From assembly GCA_000708835.1 (NCBI GenBank), contig DF237348.1, forward strand, positions 21,639 to 85,638: a DNA stretch of 64,000 nucleotides, read 5' to 3'. The position numbers and the translations under genes were made by a program. Positions 1 through 10,698 of the stretch are shown here, one piece after another. Positions within the stretch are counted from its first letter, which is position 1, and the number at the start of each line of letters is the position of its first letter. The notes below the pieces were generated by a model that saw only the letters and a list, made by a program, of their open reading frames with translations, did no database searches and was not told the DNA's origin. This stretch comes from Klebsormidium nitens (Eukaryota > Streptophyta > Klebsormidiophyceae > Klebsormidiales > Klebsormidiaceae).

Positions 1-831
1 TCCCTTGATCGACGAAATGCAGATGCCATCTTTAAATTGGCTGGGCGTGATAAGAAGTCTCACGCAGACGCTTGCACAAGGTTATAAGCAAAGCGATTTC
101 GCAAAAGCGTACAAGAACGTCGCTAGGCGGATCAAACATTAACTGATTGCAGCTAAACGACGACAGCTGCAGTGACAGCCGCTGTGCACAATCTGAACCC
201 TTTTCGAAGCCCCTTGAAAGTATGTACCGTACTTTAATTTGATTGAATGTCGAACACTTGGTAAATGCCAGCGTGCGCAAACCGTTTTGTTTGCTTTGCC
301 AGCCCTGCAATTACACATGCTGGCATGCAATCGTAATCACTTCGATCACGTGCTGCTATGTACCTCTGTACGTACATAATTACACGCGCATGACAGCCAT
401 TGACCCATCCGATGTGACTTGCGAGCTGAACATCAACGTTCGTCACCATGATATCTAGATTCTCTATATGTATACTTAACACCTAAACAGTATGCGTTAG
501 TACTGATCTTCAGGTAAGGCAGGAGCTCGGCCGCCCAGGTAGAAGGTCGGTGTCACACAACTCGTAAAACTTTCTGCCATTCGGATGCATAGCAGATTGC
601 TTGGGCGCAAACTCGCAATGTGGCAAGCAAGATGTCCTGTACGAGACTACTCGAGGCTGCTCCGTAAGTTGCAACAATAGATGGTCCGACCGTTTTCCTG
701 AAACAGGACCTCTTGTTGTGCTCAGCGGATGGTGCTGCCGCCTCAACAGCAGATTATGGTACCCTTGTATCCTGCCTATCTTCGACTACGCCAGCTGTGC
801 CTATGTACAAAAGCTATAGAGTATCAAAACC
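1..831. other. no recognisable gene
   Basis: I find no open frame with recognisable protein character and no RNA gene here. The short frames on both strands have low-complexity or random-looking translations. The stretch lies downstream of the YKT6 stop codon and probably contains its 3' untranslated region at the right end. Confidence 0.5.
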
Positions 832-2102
832 TTACAGAATCACGCAGCACCTATTCAGCTTCTTTGCGTTCTTGAGGTAGATCTTCGAGTTTTCGCTGAG
901 GTCTTGGCTCTTGTCCATTAGGACCTCCAACTTCTCCCCTCGATCTAATAGACTATTGATTGTTTTATGAGCTACCTCTGCGACGTCGTCGATTTGCCGC
1001 TGAACTTTGATAATCTTATCTGCTTGCATCGGATCCTGGTAATGTCGCAGCGCGTCGTTGAGGAGCGGGAGTGACTCTTTACAGTCTGCGTGTATGAGCG
1101 CCCATGAGTCCCCCATCCGCCGTTCATAATCGTCGAGGATCTTATTGATGACTGAGTATGCGGCCCGTTCGGGATAGTCTTTGTCTGCAAGGACCACACC
1201 CACCAAGCCCTGCAAAGGGATCCAAAGATAAGCTGACTGCATTTGGAGGATCTGTAGGTCACTACCAGTGTCTTGCTGGTTTTCTGGAGGGAGCAGACGC
1301 CGGAGAATCACCAACACTAATACTAGCAGGTTGCGCTCAACCTGGATAAACGCGGAGTCTGATCATTGGGAATCCTTTTGAGCTACCGTAAGCAGGAAGT
1401 AGCTGAGGAGGGAGGGGGGGGCGCACCTGTTTGTTGTAGGCATGGACCAGATACTCCTCATGCTGGAGCGTTGACTTGTTCCCCTCAGGAGTCCTTCCCC
1501 CCACCAGTCTTGACACAAACAGGATCATCTCCTTAACTGTGAGACAGAAGTTACGCCAAAGCTCAGGTTAGTGACTGCAATTGGACAGCTGCATAGCTCA
1601 GGTTGACATAAAGGTGCTTGTCGGGAATCGAAGAATTGCTGAGCAGAGAGGCAAAAATGGACACACAGACTGTTGTTGATAGAACCAGCTCAAATGAGAT
1701 GCCCTGTGTGCCTGAACTGCCAAAGAGCACAAAAAGGCAGAGCTTGGATTGCGTCCAGCATCCACAAGTGAATAGCACAACACAGTAGCAATGCTTGACC
1801 TTCTACTGAAAGCTAAGAAGAGCAGCCAGCCTAAAAGAAGGTCCAGGAACTTACAGCTGGACCCATGGACATCCGACAAGATGTAACACCCTGCCAAACT
1901 TATCCGCGCATAGAAAGTAGCAAACACAATTAGGGTTCCACTGCTCCTGATACCTGATATGCAGCCAATCAGAGCATGGGACCTTACCTGTGGCCCTCTG
2001 GAAGTAGCCAAAGTCTTTCACATCGCTGGCGGTCCCCAGGATCCATGGATCCCCACCCTGACTGTTTGCCTTCACAATGGATAGGGCGATGATCTTCATC
2101 AC
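832..2102 (-). CDS. YKT6: R-SNARE YKT6 (longin-domain v-SNARE)
   Basis: Vesicle-fusion R-SNARE acting between ER, Golgi, vacuole and autophagic membranes. Three exons on the minus strand: 2102-1988, 1536-1427 and 1209-832, with GT-AG junctions and matching phases, giving about 200 residues (the family is about 200). The start is MMKIIALSIVK; the second Met at 2099 may be the real initiator. Residues 1-130 form the longin domain (DPWILGTASDVKDFGYF, then HEEYLVHAYNKQ, then GLVGVVLADKDYPERAAY). A coiled SNARE motif follows, with the zero-layer Arg in KIIKVQRQIDDV. The protein ends in CCVIL, that is a palmitoylation Cys before a CAAX box, and has no transmembrane helix, as expected for YKT6. The final Leu would favour geranylgeranylation over farnesylation by the general CAAX rule. 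It is divergent from COX10, 0.9 kb away. Confidence 0.93.
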
Positions 2103-3027
2103 AATTCACGTGAAACGGGCAGCTGGCGAGCAGAGTGGCAGACCAGTGGCAAGTATTGAACTGAAAGTGGCCACCAATCGCCAGCTTTAAGATACTGGGC
2201 AATCACACGGGGAAGAAGATCCACAGCCTACAGGTGTGTCTGATCATCTGGATAGAGCGCTGCAGACTTCGAGAAGCAATGACCACGAAAAGCTGCCATC
2301 AACCTGTCATTGGTCACGGAAAAGTCGCGTGCTGTTGCAGTAAATCGCACCAAATTGTGTGCCATTGCTTGCAAACACTTTCAAGCTGTATTTGGAGCGA
2401 CTCACCAAACTCGCGCGAGGGCTCCCTCAAGGCCTGCTTCCGGTTCCGCTTGATCTTAGTTCCGTTCTGCTCAAGGCTCAGCAGAGCCAAATTGCAGGAC
2501 CAACCCAGCCAAAACATGTAGCGTCCAGTAGCGAGCAGCCCGTATGGGCTCCACCGCTGGCGCGTCCACGAAACTTTGCAGACGTCATATATGGTCTGTT
2601 GGCTACCATTTCCACCCATTTTCGAGTCAGCGCACCCGGTGGAGCCCTCAGTGTCAAGGACGAAGTAAACCTATGTCTGACTTGCCCAGCTAAATTGAAA
2701 AATCTGGGCATTAAAATGGACCGGCCGAATGACACCCAATGATGGCGGAAACTTGTAGAGAACGTTTTGGGACCTAGCCAAGACGTTTTGACCTTGTGGG
2801 CAGTTTGGATATGATGCTTCCGCCCGCTTACAATTCTGCTTGCGCCAACATTTTGGCTGGCGTCTGCGCCCTCTGGACCAACTTGAAGTTGAAGTTGAAG
2901 CCTGAGGCCGCAGAGGCAGAGGTGGGCACCGCAGAGGAGAAAGGCGATACGCGGGTGCACAGGCTGCTAATGTTGCTCACCTACTGATACAAGTTGATTG
3001 ATTGGATGATCTGCTTGCACCCGCATC
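2103..3027. promoter_or_regulatory. shared divergent 5' region of YKT6 and COX10
   Basis: This 925-bp intergenic stretch separates two divergent genes and must hold both promoters. I see no convincing TATA box or repeat. Frames running through it do not resemble any protein I know. Confidence 0.45.
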
Positions 3028-6000
3028 ATGGCACTCTTGGCACTGCTTGCGGGCCGGCAAGCCACAAGGCAGGCTTCGGAAGCTTCCAGCCGCCTCTTCT
3101 CAAGTCTGGAAGGCGATCTGCTGTTGAAGAGCCTGCATGCTGAATCACTTGGGTCTCAAATGACGGGGTTCTTTGCGAGGCAGCACACATCGAGTGCGGG
3201 AGCCTTGCGAGAAAGGCTTCTGGAAGGAGGGGGAAAGAGGGCATTCACGAGCGGTGTGGGAAAGGTGCTGGCTCCGTTTGCTGCAGGTAAGTTGCAATAT
3301 GATTCTGCTCTTGAAGAGCACCAGAAAAGGTTAGAGCTGTGTGTGTCAATGTTGATGATCCTGGTTTATCCTCAAAACCAAGGCAACGAGCGGTTTGCTT
3401 GGTGGCACCTCGATGGTGTGTTTTTATGGCCTCTGGAATTTTAGTCAGTGTACAGCAGACTTTGTTGTCTTCCAAGATTCAAATTTGCTGGTTGTGCAAA
3501 GTTTTTGCGGAAGGATTCGCTTGCACTCCAGCTTCCCCTCCAGGCATTTGAGCTACAAGGCCAGTTTCTTGTGCTTTCGCCTAGACTAGATTCATAGATG
3601 CCACTTGCACAGATGCATTGGAGGGAATTGGAATAGATCGTCAGTCAAAGACTTTTCGGGGCAGCCAGTGCGTTTTTTGAACAGTGCTCGATCTTTTGTA
3701 CAGATGCTGCTGTTTCTGTTTCGTCCGGGGTACTCTCACATCCCTCTGCCACCAAGCCGCTGGCGCTGTCCATCGCGTACTGGGGCCGGTGCTACTACGA
3801 GCTTTCAAAAGCGAGGTTGAGGTGAGTAATCCTCTTTTGTCTACTCACTTAGTTATCCTTTTCATGAAACGTCATAAAATGCAAAGATGCGGAACCTGCA
3901 GAGACCATCTAATCAGGGGGACATAAGTTGATCGTGATTTGCCATATGAATGGCTCTTATCTGGTGTGCACTTTATCGACTTATTTTCATTTCTCCAGTT
4001 TGTGCTTGATACTTGTCTCCTTGCTGATCACACCAACCTGCTGCTTCTATGGCATATTGCCCCCCCTCATGAATCACAAATGAGCTTATATAAGTACTTG
4101 TAAAACGTGATCCAGTGCCCTGGTTGTCGCCACTGCTGCTGGAGGGTATATCATGGGAAGCGGCGAGGTGATTGATTGGGCCGGCCTGGGGTGGACCTCT
4201 CTTGGCACATACATGGCCGCTGCATCAGCCAATGCATTCAATCAGGTAATTGCCGAATGCTGCCCCTCTGTGAATGTACGGCTGCTCTGCTCTCAAACCT
4301 CGTGTGTCTGACATCACTATCGCTGACCATGATAAGAGTCTGGTGTACAGGGATAGCCAAAAGTACTACCGTGGTACTCTTAGTGTACGCAGCACTTGTC
4401 TCTCAGCATTGTTGCAGGCTTGAGTTATGCAGTTCTTCAGATATTTTTTGGTGATTCATAGTGTTTCGTGCAGAGATTGTTTTTGATTGGCTTTCCTTTG
4501 ACCGAAGCCCTATCCAAGGGAGCAGATCTCAGACAAGCTTGTGGTCATCCCGCAGGTCATCGAAATTTCCAACGATGGCCGGATGAGAAGGACGATGCGG
4601 CGGCCGCTGCCCTCTGGCCGGATGTCCAGAGCACACGCGCTGAGCTTTGCGATAACGATGGGCGTCGGAGGCGTGTCGTTACTTGCTTCCAAGGCAAGGC
4701 TTTCCTCAATCATCCCTCTTTTGACTAGTCAGCTTGACCCGGTTGCTGGCGAAGTGATTGATGTATGGGCGTGGCTGGGATGGATTGCAGTTGGGTGTTG
4801 GTTTTATAGTTCGTTACTGGATCAGCTAACATAACTTTCTGATTCAATCTTTGACCCGTCGGCTTTCGTTGCCGTCATGTCCCGTTCGGTTGCAGCAAAT
4901 CTCTTCAAAAGCCTTCCACGAGAGGTGACACTTCTGAAGCGCTTACCTCCTTCGCATCTGCCCTTATCTGCCATTCTGTATTGAAAACGAGGAAAAGGAG
5001 CAGACGCTTACAGTGCAAGCCAGGTATGGCGGACGCGCGGCCCAGCTATCTAAAAGCTTCCCTCCTCCTCTTGCAGACGAACCCTCTGACAGCGCAGCTC
5101 GGAGCTGGCAACATCGGTCTCTACGCCCTTGCGTACACCCCTCTGAAGCAGATTCACCCCATCAACACCTGGGTCGGTGCCGTGGTGGGAGCCATCCCGC
5201 CGCTTATGGGGTGAGCGAACACAAGTGCCTGGGCTTTTGTTCCCTTATCCAAATAATGAAGAGGTTGTAAAGTCGACCGAACGAGTTGTAATGTCGAGCA
5301 TCTTTGTGCGTGGGGTCACGTCAGATTCGAAGACAAAAATAACGCTAGGTACTTCGCTCACTTTCTTTGAGGTGGCCTCTTAAAGCTTTTCAGTTTTTCC
5401 CCGTGGATAGATGGAGAGTTGTCTCTCGTGCGCAGCCTCTGTGGACTGTGTCAGATTCCAACGAGAAGAGGTTCTTTTTCTGGTCTTTGAGCCCGCATCA
5501 CTGAGCGCTAACCGCGCTGTATCTTACCCAACCATCTCAGTTCTGCTCCCGTAATCTTCCTTCCTCGTCATGCATCGCTCTCGCTCTTCAACTAAGTTGC
5601 TGGACTCGTCCCTCGAGGTCGAAGCACATTCGCTTTAGGAAGGTGAAGTCCGAAGATCCTCAGCGCTAGGCGCTCAACGCAAACTTCTCCGTATATGGAG
5701 CTCGGCAGCCCGTTTTCCAGCCTCGAAGATTGCTTCGTGCCCTGTCGCGAGTCTGTGCGAACCAATAAAATCCTTTCCACTCTCGTTCAGATGGGCTGCG
5801 GCGGCCGGACAACTAGACCCGGGCGCCGCAGTGCTGGGCGCCGCGCTCTATTTCTGGCAGATGCCGCACTTCATGGCGCTCGCGTACATGTGTCGAAACG
5901 ACTATGCAACCGGAGGGTGAGTTACACTTCAGTAGGCGTGCGACGAACTGTTCATTGCTGAAATCTCCGAGCTGCACCAAATTAGTAAGGTCCATTCAGA

Positions 6001-7156
6001 AGGATCTAAGGGTGGCTTCAATGTATCGTAACAAGGGCGGTTGGTCGTGCTATTACCTGAGGGGAAGCGATATAGTGAAGTCAGGAAGTCTCTGCTGAGG
6101 CTCAGTCAGTGGGTCCAGAAAGAGGAGACAGTCGAACTTTTTTGAGTAACATTTTGACGTACCTAAGTCTGACGTGGCGAGACTCTGAAAGCCACGGCGC
6201 GTTTTCGTTGCAGGTACAAGATGCTGTCGCTGGTTGACAAGACGGGGCGCCGCGTCGCAGCGGTGTCGCTCCGAAACTGCCTGTACATGGTTCCTCTCGG
6301 CTTCCTGGCGCTTCACTGTAAGTACCTAGTTGAACCCTGTGGAGAGAGTACGCAGCGAGAATGGAAGCACGTGACTCGATTGGAATGCTACTTCGAAGGG
6401 GCTTGATTCCTGAGAACGTTACTCCTGGTCGTTGCAAGAAGGGGAGGGCTAGTTCGCCTGGATTTTGATTATCCGGTTGGAGTGTTTTCTTGTGTTGGAT
6501 TTGGACGCCTGCAGGAAACTCTCACTGTAATTTCGGTGTCTGCAGGAACTTCCGAGTCTTACCCCACTGTTCTGAGATGCATGTGACACGTCCTTCGTGC
6601 CTAGCAATGTCAAATCAACAGTAGTCTACGATGAAATGGAGCGGATCAATCTGACAGTCTTGGGCTCTTAGCAGATTCTTTTCGTCTGCCTCCCTTACGT
6701 CGATTAACCAATTCACGTTCCTTCGGTGCAGATGGCGTCACCTCTTCCTACTTCACCTCAGAAAACGTCCTTCTCACGGGTTGGCTCGGCTTATCAGCGG
6801 CCGCCTTCTACCGCACCCCCAGCCCTGAAACCGCGCGCAAGCTCTTCCGCCACAGTCTGCTTTACTTGCCTCTCCTTATGGGCGCAATGTTCCTTCACAG
6901 AATACCGAACAAAAACGCTCAGAGCCACGACGCAAAGCAAAATTTAGACGTCCCACTCTCGCTAGAAGCGAGCAGTAGTAGTCGAGAAGATTCACATGAA
7001 GCCAGTCGGAAGAAGCATTGTGAGAGCTTCGTGCTGGATGAAGGAAGGTGGGGCCGTTCCAGGCAGCAGTATGACGTCGTCGGTAGGCCACCGATAGCGT
7101 TTCTCTCTGCAGCACCGTTTCCGTTCTTGCCAGTTCCGGACTTTGCTAGCAGGTAA
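3028..7156 (+). CDS. COX10: protoheme IX farnesyltransferase (heme o synthase)
   Basis: Converts heme b to heme o by farnesyl transfer in the mitochondrial inner membrane, for cytochrome c oxidase. Eight exons: 3028-3286, 3704-3821, 4116-4245, 4556-4693, 5077-5210, 5791-5916, 6214-6317 and 6732-7156; all phases fit, giving 477 residues. About 100 N-terminal residues form an Arg/Ser/Ala-rich presequence. The UbiA-type prenyltransferase core starts near [14 protein letters not shown]. It holds the polar loop [16 protein letters not shown], the conserved [16 protein letters not shown] segment and a second loop with [19 protein letters not shown]. Hydrophobic helices continue to [15 protein letters not shown]. 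The last ~75 residues are a hydrophilic tail without clear family similarity. The fourth intron begins with GC rather than GT (AAG|GCAAGG at 4694). Neighbouring YKT6 is functionally unrelated. Confidence 0.95.
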
Positions 7157-8009
7157 TAAATTGCGAGCAAGTGTCTCTGCGATTCGTTTGCAGCCGGGAA
7201 ACTTGGTTATAAATTCATATTCGCCAATGGCAAAGCGACGCGCATCTATAGCACACTTCAAAACGATAGCAACCTGATATTGGACACGCCTCATATAGCC
7301 GTAGCAAGCTGTGGAGTCAAGAAGCAAGCCCCCGGCCTTGCTGAGACGTGCTCCACGGCCATGGCGGCAAATCAGCGTTAGGAATTGGAAGTTACCATTG
7401 CAAATGACTCAAAATGGGGCATACACACTTGATGGATGCGACGTGTCCCTCGATCCACCAATAACATACACGGAGGCAGGAGTGGGGGGGAAATCAGGTG
7501 AAGGCTCTTACCTAACTGCCAATGATGGCTGCCAAGCAAAATTGTCAAGCTCGTGTAGCACATGAACAACACGATTTTGGAGGAAGAGCTACCATGGCGG
7601 CGCAATTGAAAATGACAATTTAAAATACTATTTTAAACAGGACAAGGTCCGACAAGGTGCAAATTGTCAACAAAGCAATCGACATGCAGCATCATCAGCT
7701 GGAGGCTGGGCTATACAGGACGTGGTCTCTAGTTGTTGCACGGCGTACTGGGCTGCATGATCTAGGACAATTTAGTCAGATTTATCATACTTTGGAGCCT
7801 CAGTGTTGCGAAACATACACATAGAGTATTAGTCAACAATTTAAGTCACATGCAATGCCTTGCATGGCAATTCGACTATTCGATGCAATCCAGGCATGAT
7901 TCTGTGTAAGTTTCACTTTCATAAAGAAGGATCGAGGCCGATCGGACGGTTTAGAAAAAAGATCTCCTTGTGCACTTTTTGCGTTTGGTCATGGCATTCC
8001 GGAAAAGGA
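7157..8009. other. intergenic, no gene seen
   Basis: This holds the COX10 3' flank followed by A+T-richer sequence up to a LINE fragment. No open frame resembles a protein and I see no repeat longer than a few units. Confidence 0.4.
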
Positions 8010-8030
8010 GGCGCCCTCGCTCCTAGGGCG

Positions 8031-8067
8031 CCCTAAAACCCTAAAACCCTAAAACCCTAAAACCCTA
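8031..8067. repeat. telomere-type repeat tract (CCCTAAAA)n
   Basis: Four perfect head-to-tail CCCTAAAA units and a partial fifth (TTTTAGGG on the minus strand). This is the Chlamydomonas-type telomere unit, also reported from some streptophyte algae. It sits exactly at the 3' end of the LINE fragment on the minus strand. An 8-bp inverted repeat (GGCGCCCT at 8010-8017, AGGGCGCC at 8025-8032) abuts it. Confidence 0.9.
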
Positions 8068-9160
8068 CCGCAATTTTATCCTCTAGGTTCAAAAAGGTTC
8101 TGAGGCTTTTTGTGCCCCTATCTTCGAGGATGAATCGGAATTCTTTTCTTAAATCTTCGTACGCTATACAATCATAGACGAAGGGAGCTTCATCCTCTAT
8201 TGCACCCGAATGACAAACTTGGCAAAGTCTTTCCGCCCTGTCTATTCCTTGCCATCTCCCGGTTTCGACAGCCAGATTATGGCAGCCTATGCGGAGCTTG
8301 GCCAAGGTATGGAGAAATGGGAGACGGCCTAAACTGTCTAAGTAAGGCTCAAATGAGTAACCTTCCTTGACATCTTCGAAGTATGTCCTATACCTAGTTC
8401 CACCTTCCTCTCGCAAATCTTGCATGTACGCCATCTCTGAATTGTCGCGCAACACCTGCAAGTCGAAACCCCTCTCGAGATGTTCGTCGGTCACCAACTC
8501 CCTGGCCTTCTCCATCACTTTAGCGTACCATCCCCCCCGGCCTGCTTTCCACATCGACTTTGACTCCTGTAGAGCCAAACGTGCCAAGCGGTCGCTTGGA
8601 AGAGTCGAAGTTCGCTTAACGAATTTGAAGACCTGCTCCCACCTTCCGATGGCAAGCGGGAAACGGCCCATCTCTCCAAGAACCGCTTTTGAGAGAGTCG
8701 ACTTCCTAGCTCGGAGTAGACTGCGCAGAAAAAGACGATGCACCGTCTCCAAACAGTCCCCATCACCATTCCAGCCCCACTCCGGACTGAACCCAGGACC
8801 CCACACCTCCGCCCCATACTGGAGGATTGGCCTGACAAGGGTGTCAAAGAGTCCGAGCTTCGTGCTGAGCTTTAGCAACCCCAACTCCTTGCATCTCCGG
8901 TCCATCGCAAACACCGCCTTCCGCCCCGCCCCCGCCAAAAGTTGGACCCCCATTGGACCCCAAGCCGAAAGCTTCCGCTACAGTGAAACTGTACCCCCAG
9001 ATAGTGATAGCTTTGGACGATCTCGACGCGCTCCTCCCCATACCAAAACTCATGCTTCGCTCGTTGCGCTTCCACTTTTCCCCCAAACACTACCGTGACA
9101 ATCTCCGTTTTCTGCAAGTTTACAAAGACACAAAGAGTTCGGTCTTTGTACACAACTTCT
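8057..9160 (-). mobile_element. 5'-truncated non-LTR retrotransposon (LINE), 3' end of ORF2
   Basis: The minus strand encodes the C-terminal part of a LINE reverse-transcriptase protein. It begins with VNLQKTEIV and YHYLGVQFHCSG (the end of the palm/thumb region), followed by LFDTLVRPILQYGAEVWG. It ends with the typical zinc-knuckle region, CQVC then an acidic stretch, C and YEDLRKEF. The first part (about 9153-8960) and the second (8953-8057) are in different frames, so there is at least one frameshift near 8955-8975. The endonuclease and most of the reverse transcriptase are missing, so the copy is dead. Its stop codon TAG is supplied by the fourth TTTTAGGG unit. No poly(A) tail is seen at the 3' end. 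Confidence 0.85.
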
Positions 9161-9722
9161 AGTGACTACATACGCACGCCGCACGATGTACCGTGTATGG
9201 TGCACCGTGCGTGTATGCATGCATATCCACCATAGGCACCATCATTCAGCTCACTTGTATCACTTGTACGTCAAGGACAAGACTTGTCTTTATCTAGGCT
9301 CCGGGAGCGGTTGATTCTGCGAGTTGTGGAGTTGATCCGGCAAAAGCGCATTGAGGAGACACTGGACAACTTCAACCGTCAAGAAGTCTGAGGGGAGTCT
9401 GAGAAGTGCTGAAAGAAAATGGTGGGTGGATACTTGAGCTATTGAAAAGCCGCTCCACTGAGCCTCCAGGGCACGAGAGCGAACACGCCGCACGGCCTTC
9501 ACAAGTTACCTGAGCGAAGTTAGCGAACCCGACGCGAAGGCGGCGACGAGCCGCGGCGTGTAATGTTGAAGTCAAACCTTTAGTACGGTACGCGGCGTAA
9601 AAAAAGGCCTGAGAGACTAGAGTCAACCTTTTAGGTAGGTAGGTAGTACGGTTATTACACTACGGTTATTACACCGCCGAGTCCCGACCGGTACTTGCGG
9701 CGTAAAAAAGGCCTAGGACCTA
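9161..9722. repeat. intergenic with short direct repeats
   Basis: No gene is seen. A 14-bp unit TACGGTTATTACAC is repeated in tandem at about 9648-9675. The phrase GGCGTAAAAAAGGCCT occurs twice, near 9594 and 9699. A short (AGGT)n run lies at about 9633-9648. These may be eroded edges of the MITE to the right. Confidence 0.45.
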
Positions 9723-10221
9723 GGGCTGCCTCCACACTGGGGGATACTTGGGGATACTGGAGTACCCGGCTACTTCTCAAATTTCTCCAAGGAACCGGGA
9801 GCTTCTCCGCAGAATGCGGGAGCCGAAGTAGCCGCTTCCACACCGGGGGCTACTTCGGACATCGGCTACTTCCGCCGGTCACTCTCAGCGTGCCACGTTG
9901 GCTCAAAGATTCGCGCAATCATTCAAGAAAGCAGACTGTCGGTGTTAGAACTTCGGTTCAACAACTGGACCGTTATGCTCAAATCTGATTGGCCAACCGC
10001 CCAGTAGCCGGCCAAGTAGCCTACTTTTTGAAGGATACTTGCCGGGCTACTCGTTCACACGTGTGAAGGCGAAGTAGCTCCCGATCATCGCGGAACGCAA
10101 AGTAGCCGGGTGGAATATCCCGCAGTCTGGACGGGCACTTGCCCGGGATACTCCAGAGGGGGGTACTCGGAGTAGCCGACGACCCAAGTATCCGGCAGTG
10201 TGGACTCTGGAGGCAGCCCAG
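9723..10221. mobile_element. MITE-like non-autonomous element with terminal inverted repeats
   Basis: A perfect 12-bp terminal inverted repeat, GGGCTGCCTCCA, bounds a 499-bp segment (9723-9734 and 10210-10221). Similarity continues inward on both sides (CCACACTG, then GGATACTTGGG and a GGCTAC box) with a small indel. The interior carries about nine copies of GTAGCC/GGCTAC in both orientations. There is no coding frame. I could not identify a clear target-site duplication. The sequence resembles a subterminal-repeat-rich MITE moved by a hAT- or Mutator-like transposase, but the class is not proven. Confidence 0.6.
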
Positions 10222-10251
10222 GTGGACTTTCAAGCTTGAAAGTCCACCTCT
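10222..10251. repeat. perfect 30-bp palindrome
   Basis: A 30-bp perfect inverted repeat with no spacer, starting AGGTGGACTTTCAAG and centred on the HindIII-like AAGCTT. It begins at the base immediately after the MITE right terminus. It could be an extruding cruciform or the footprint of a second nested mobile element. Confidence 0.85.
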
Positions 10252-10698
10252 ACGTGGTAGTTTGGTACCTACATACCGTACCGTAATGATGGGCTTTTAA
10301 TGGTAAACAGATTATCTTGAGGACCGTAATCATTGACGATGTCTGGAAGCCACTCACAATAGGTACCGGTACTGTCACAGTATTACTGTGCAGTGTGCAG
10401 TCACCAGTGTGCACTGTGCACTTCTCTGTGAGAGGCTGAGCCTGAGATCAACTAGGCTGTCAAGACCAGTACAAACCTAAGAAACTGAGTCTCGACACGA
10501 TTTCGGCAGCCTGCAACAGGCGTGCAATGCGCTGCATTGATTGATCAGTGCATGAAGCATTGCTACCTAGTACCAATTCGGATGGCAGTGAAGCTGGGGT
10601 GCAGGGCTTTTAGAAGGCAAGAGAAGCTGCAGGAGCGCGGCTAGCGTCGCAGGATCAGCGGAGCCACAGGAGCGAGAGCTAGCTAGCAAATCACAAGT
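10252..10698. promoter_or_regulatory. 5' flank of the membrane-protein gene
   Basis: Contains a stretch of overlapping short inverted repeats around 10375-10425 (TGTCACAGTATTACTGTGCAG and CAGTGTGCACTGTGCAC-like phrases) and no other coding frame. It probably includes the promoter and 5' untranslated region of the gene starting at 10699. No TATA box is obvious. Confidence 0.35.
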
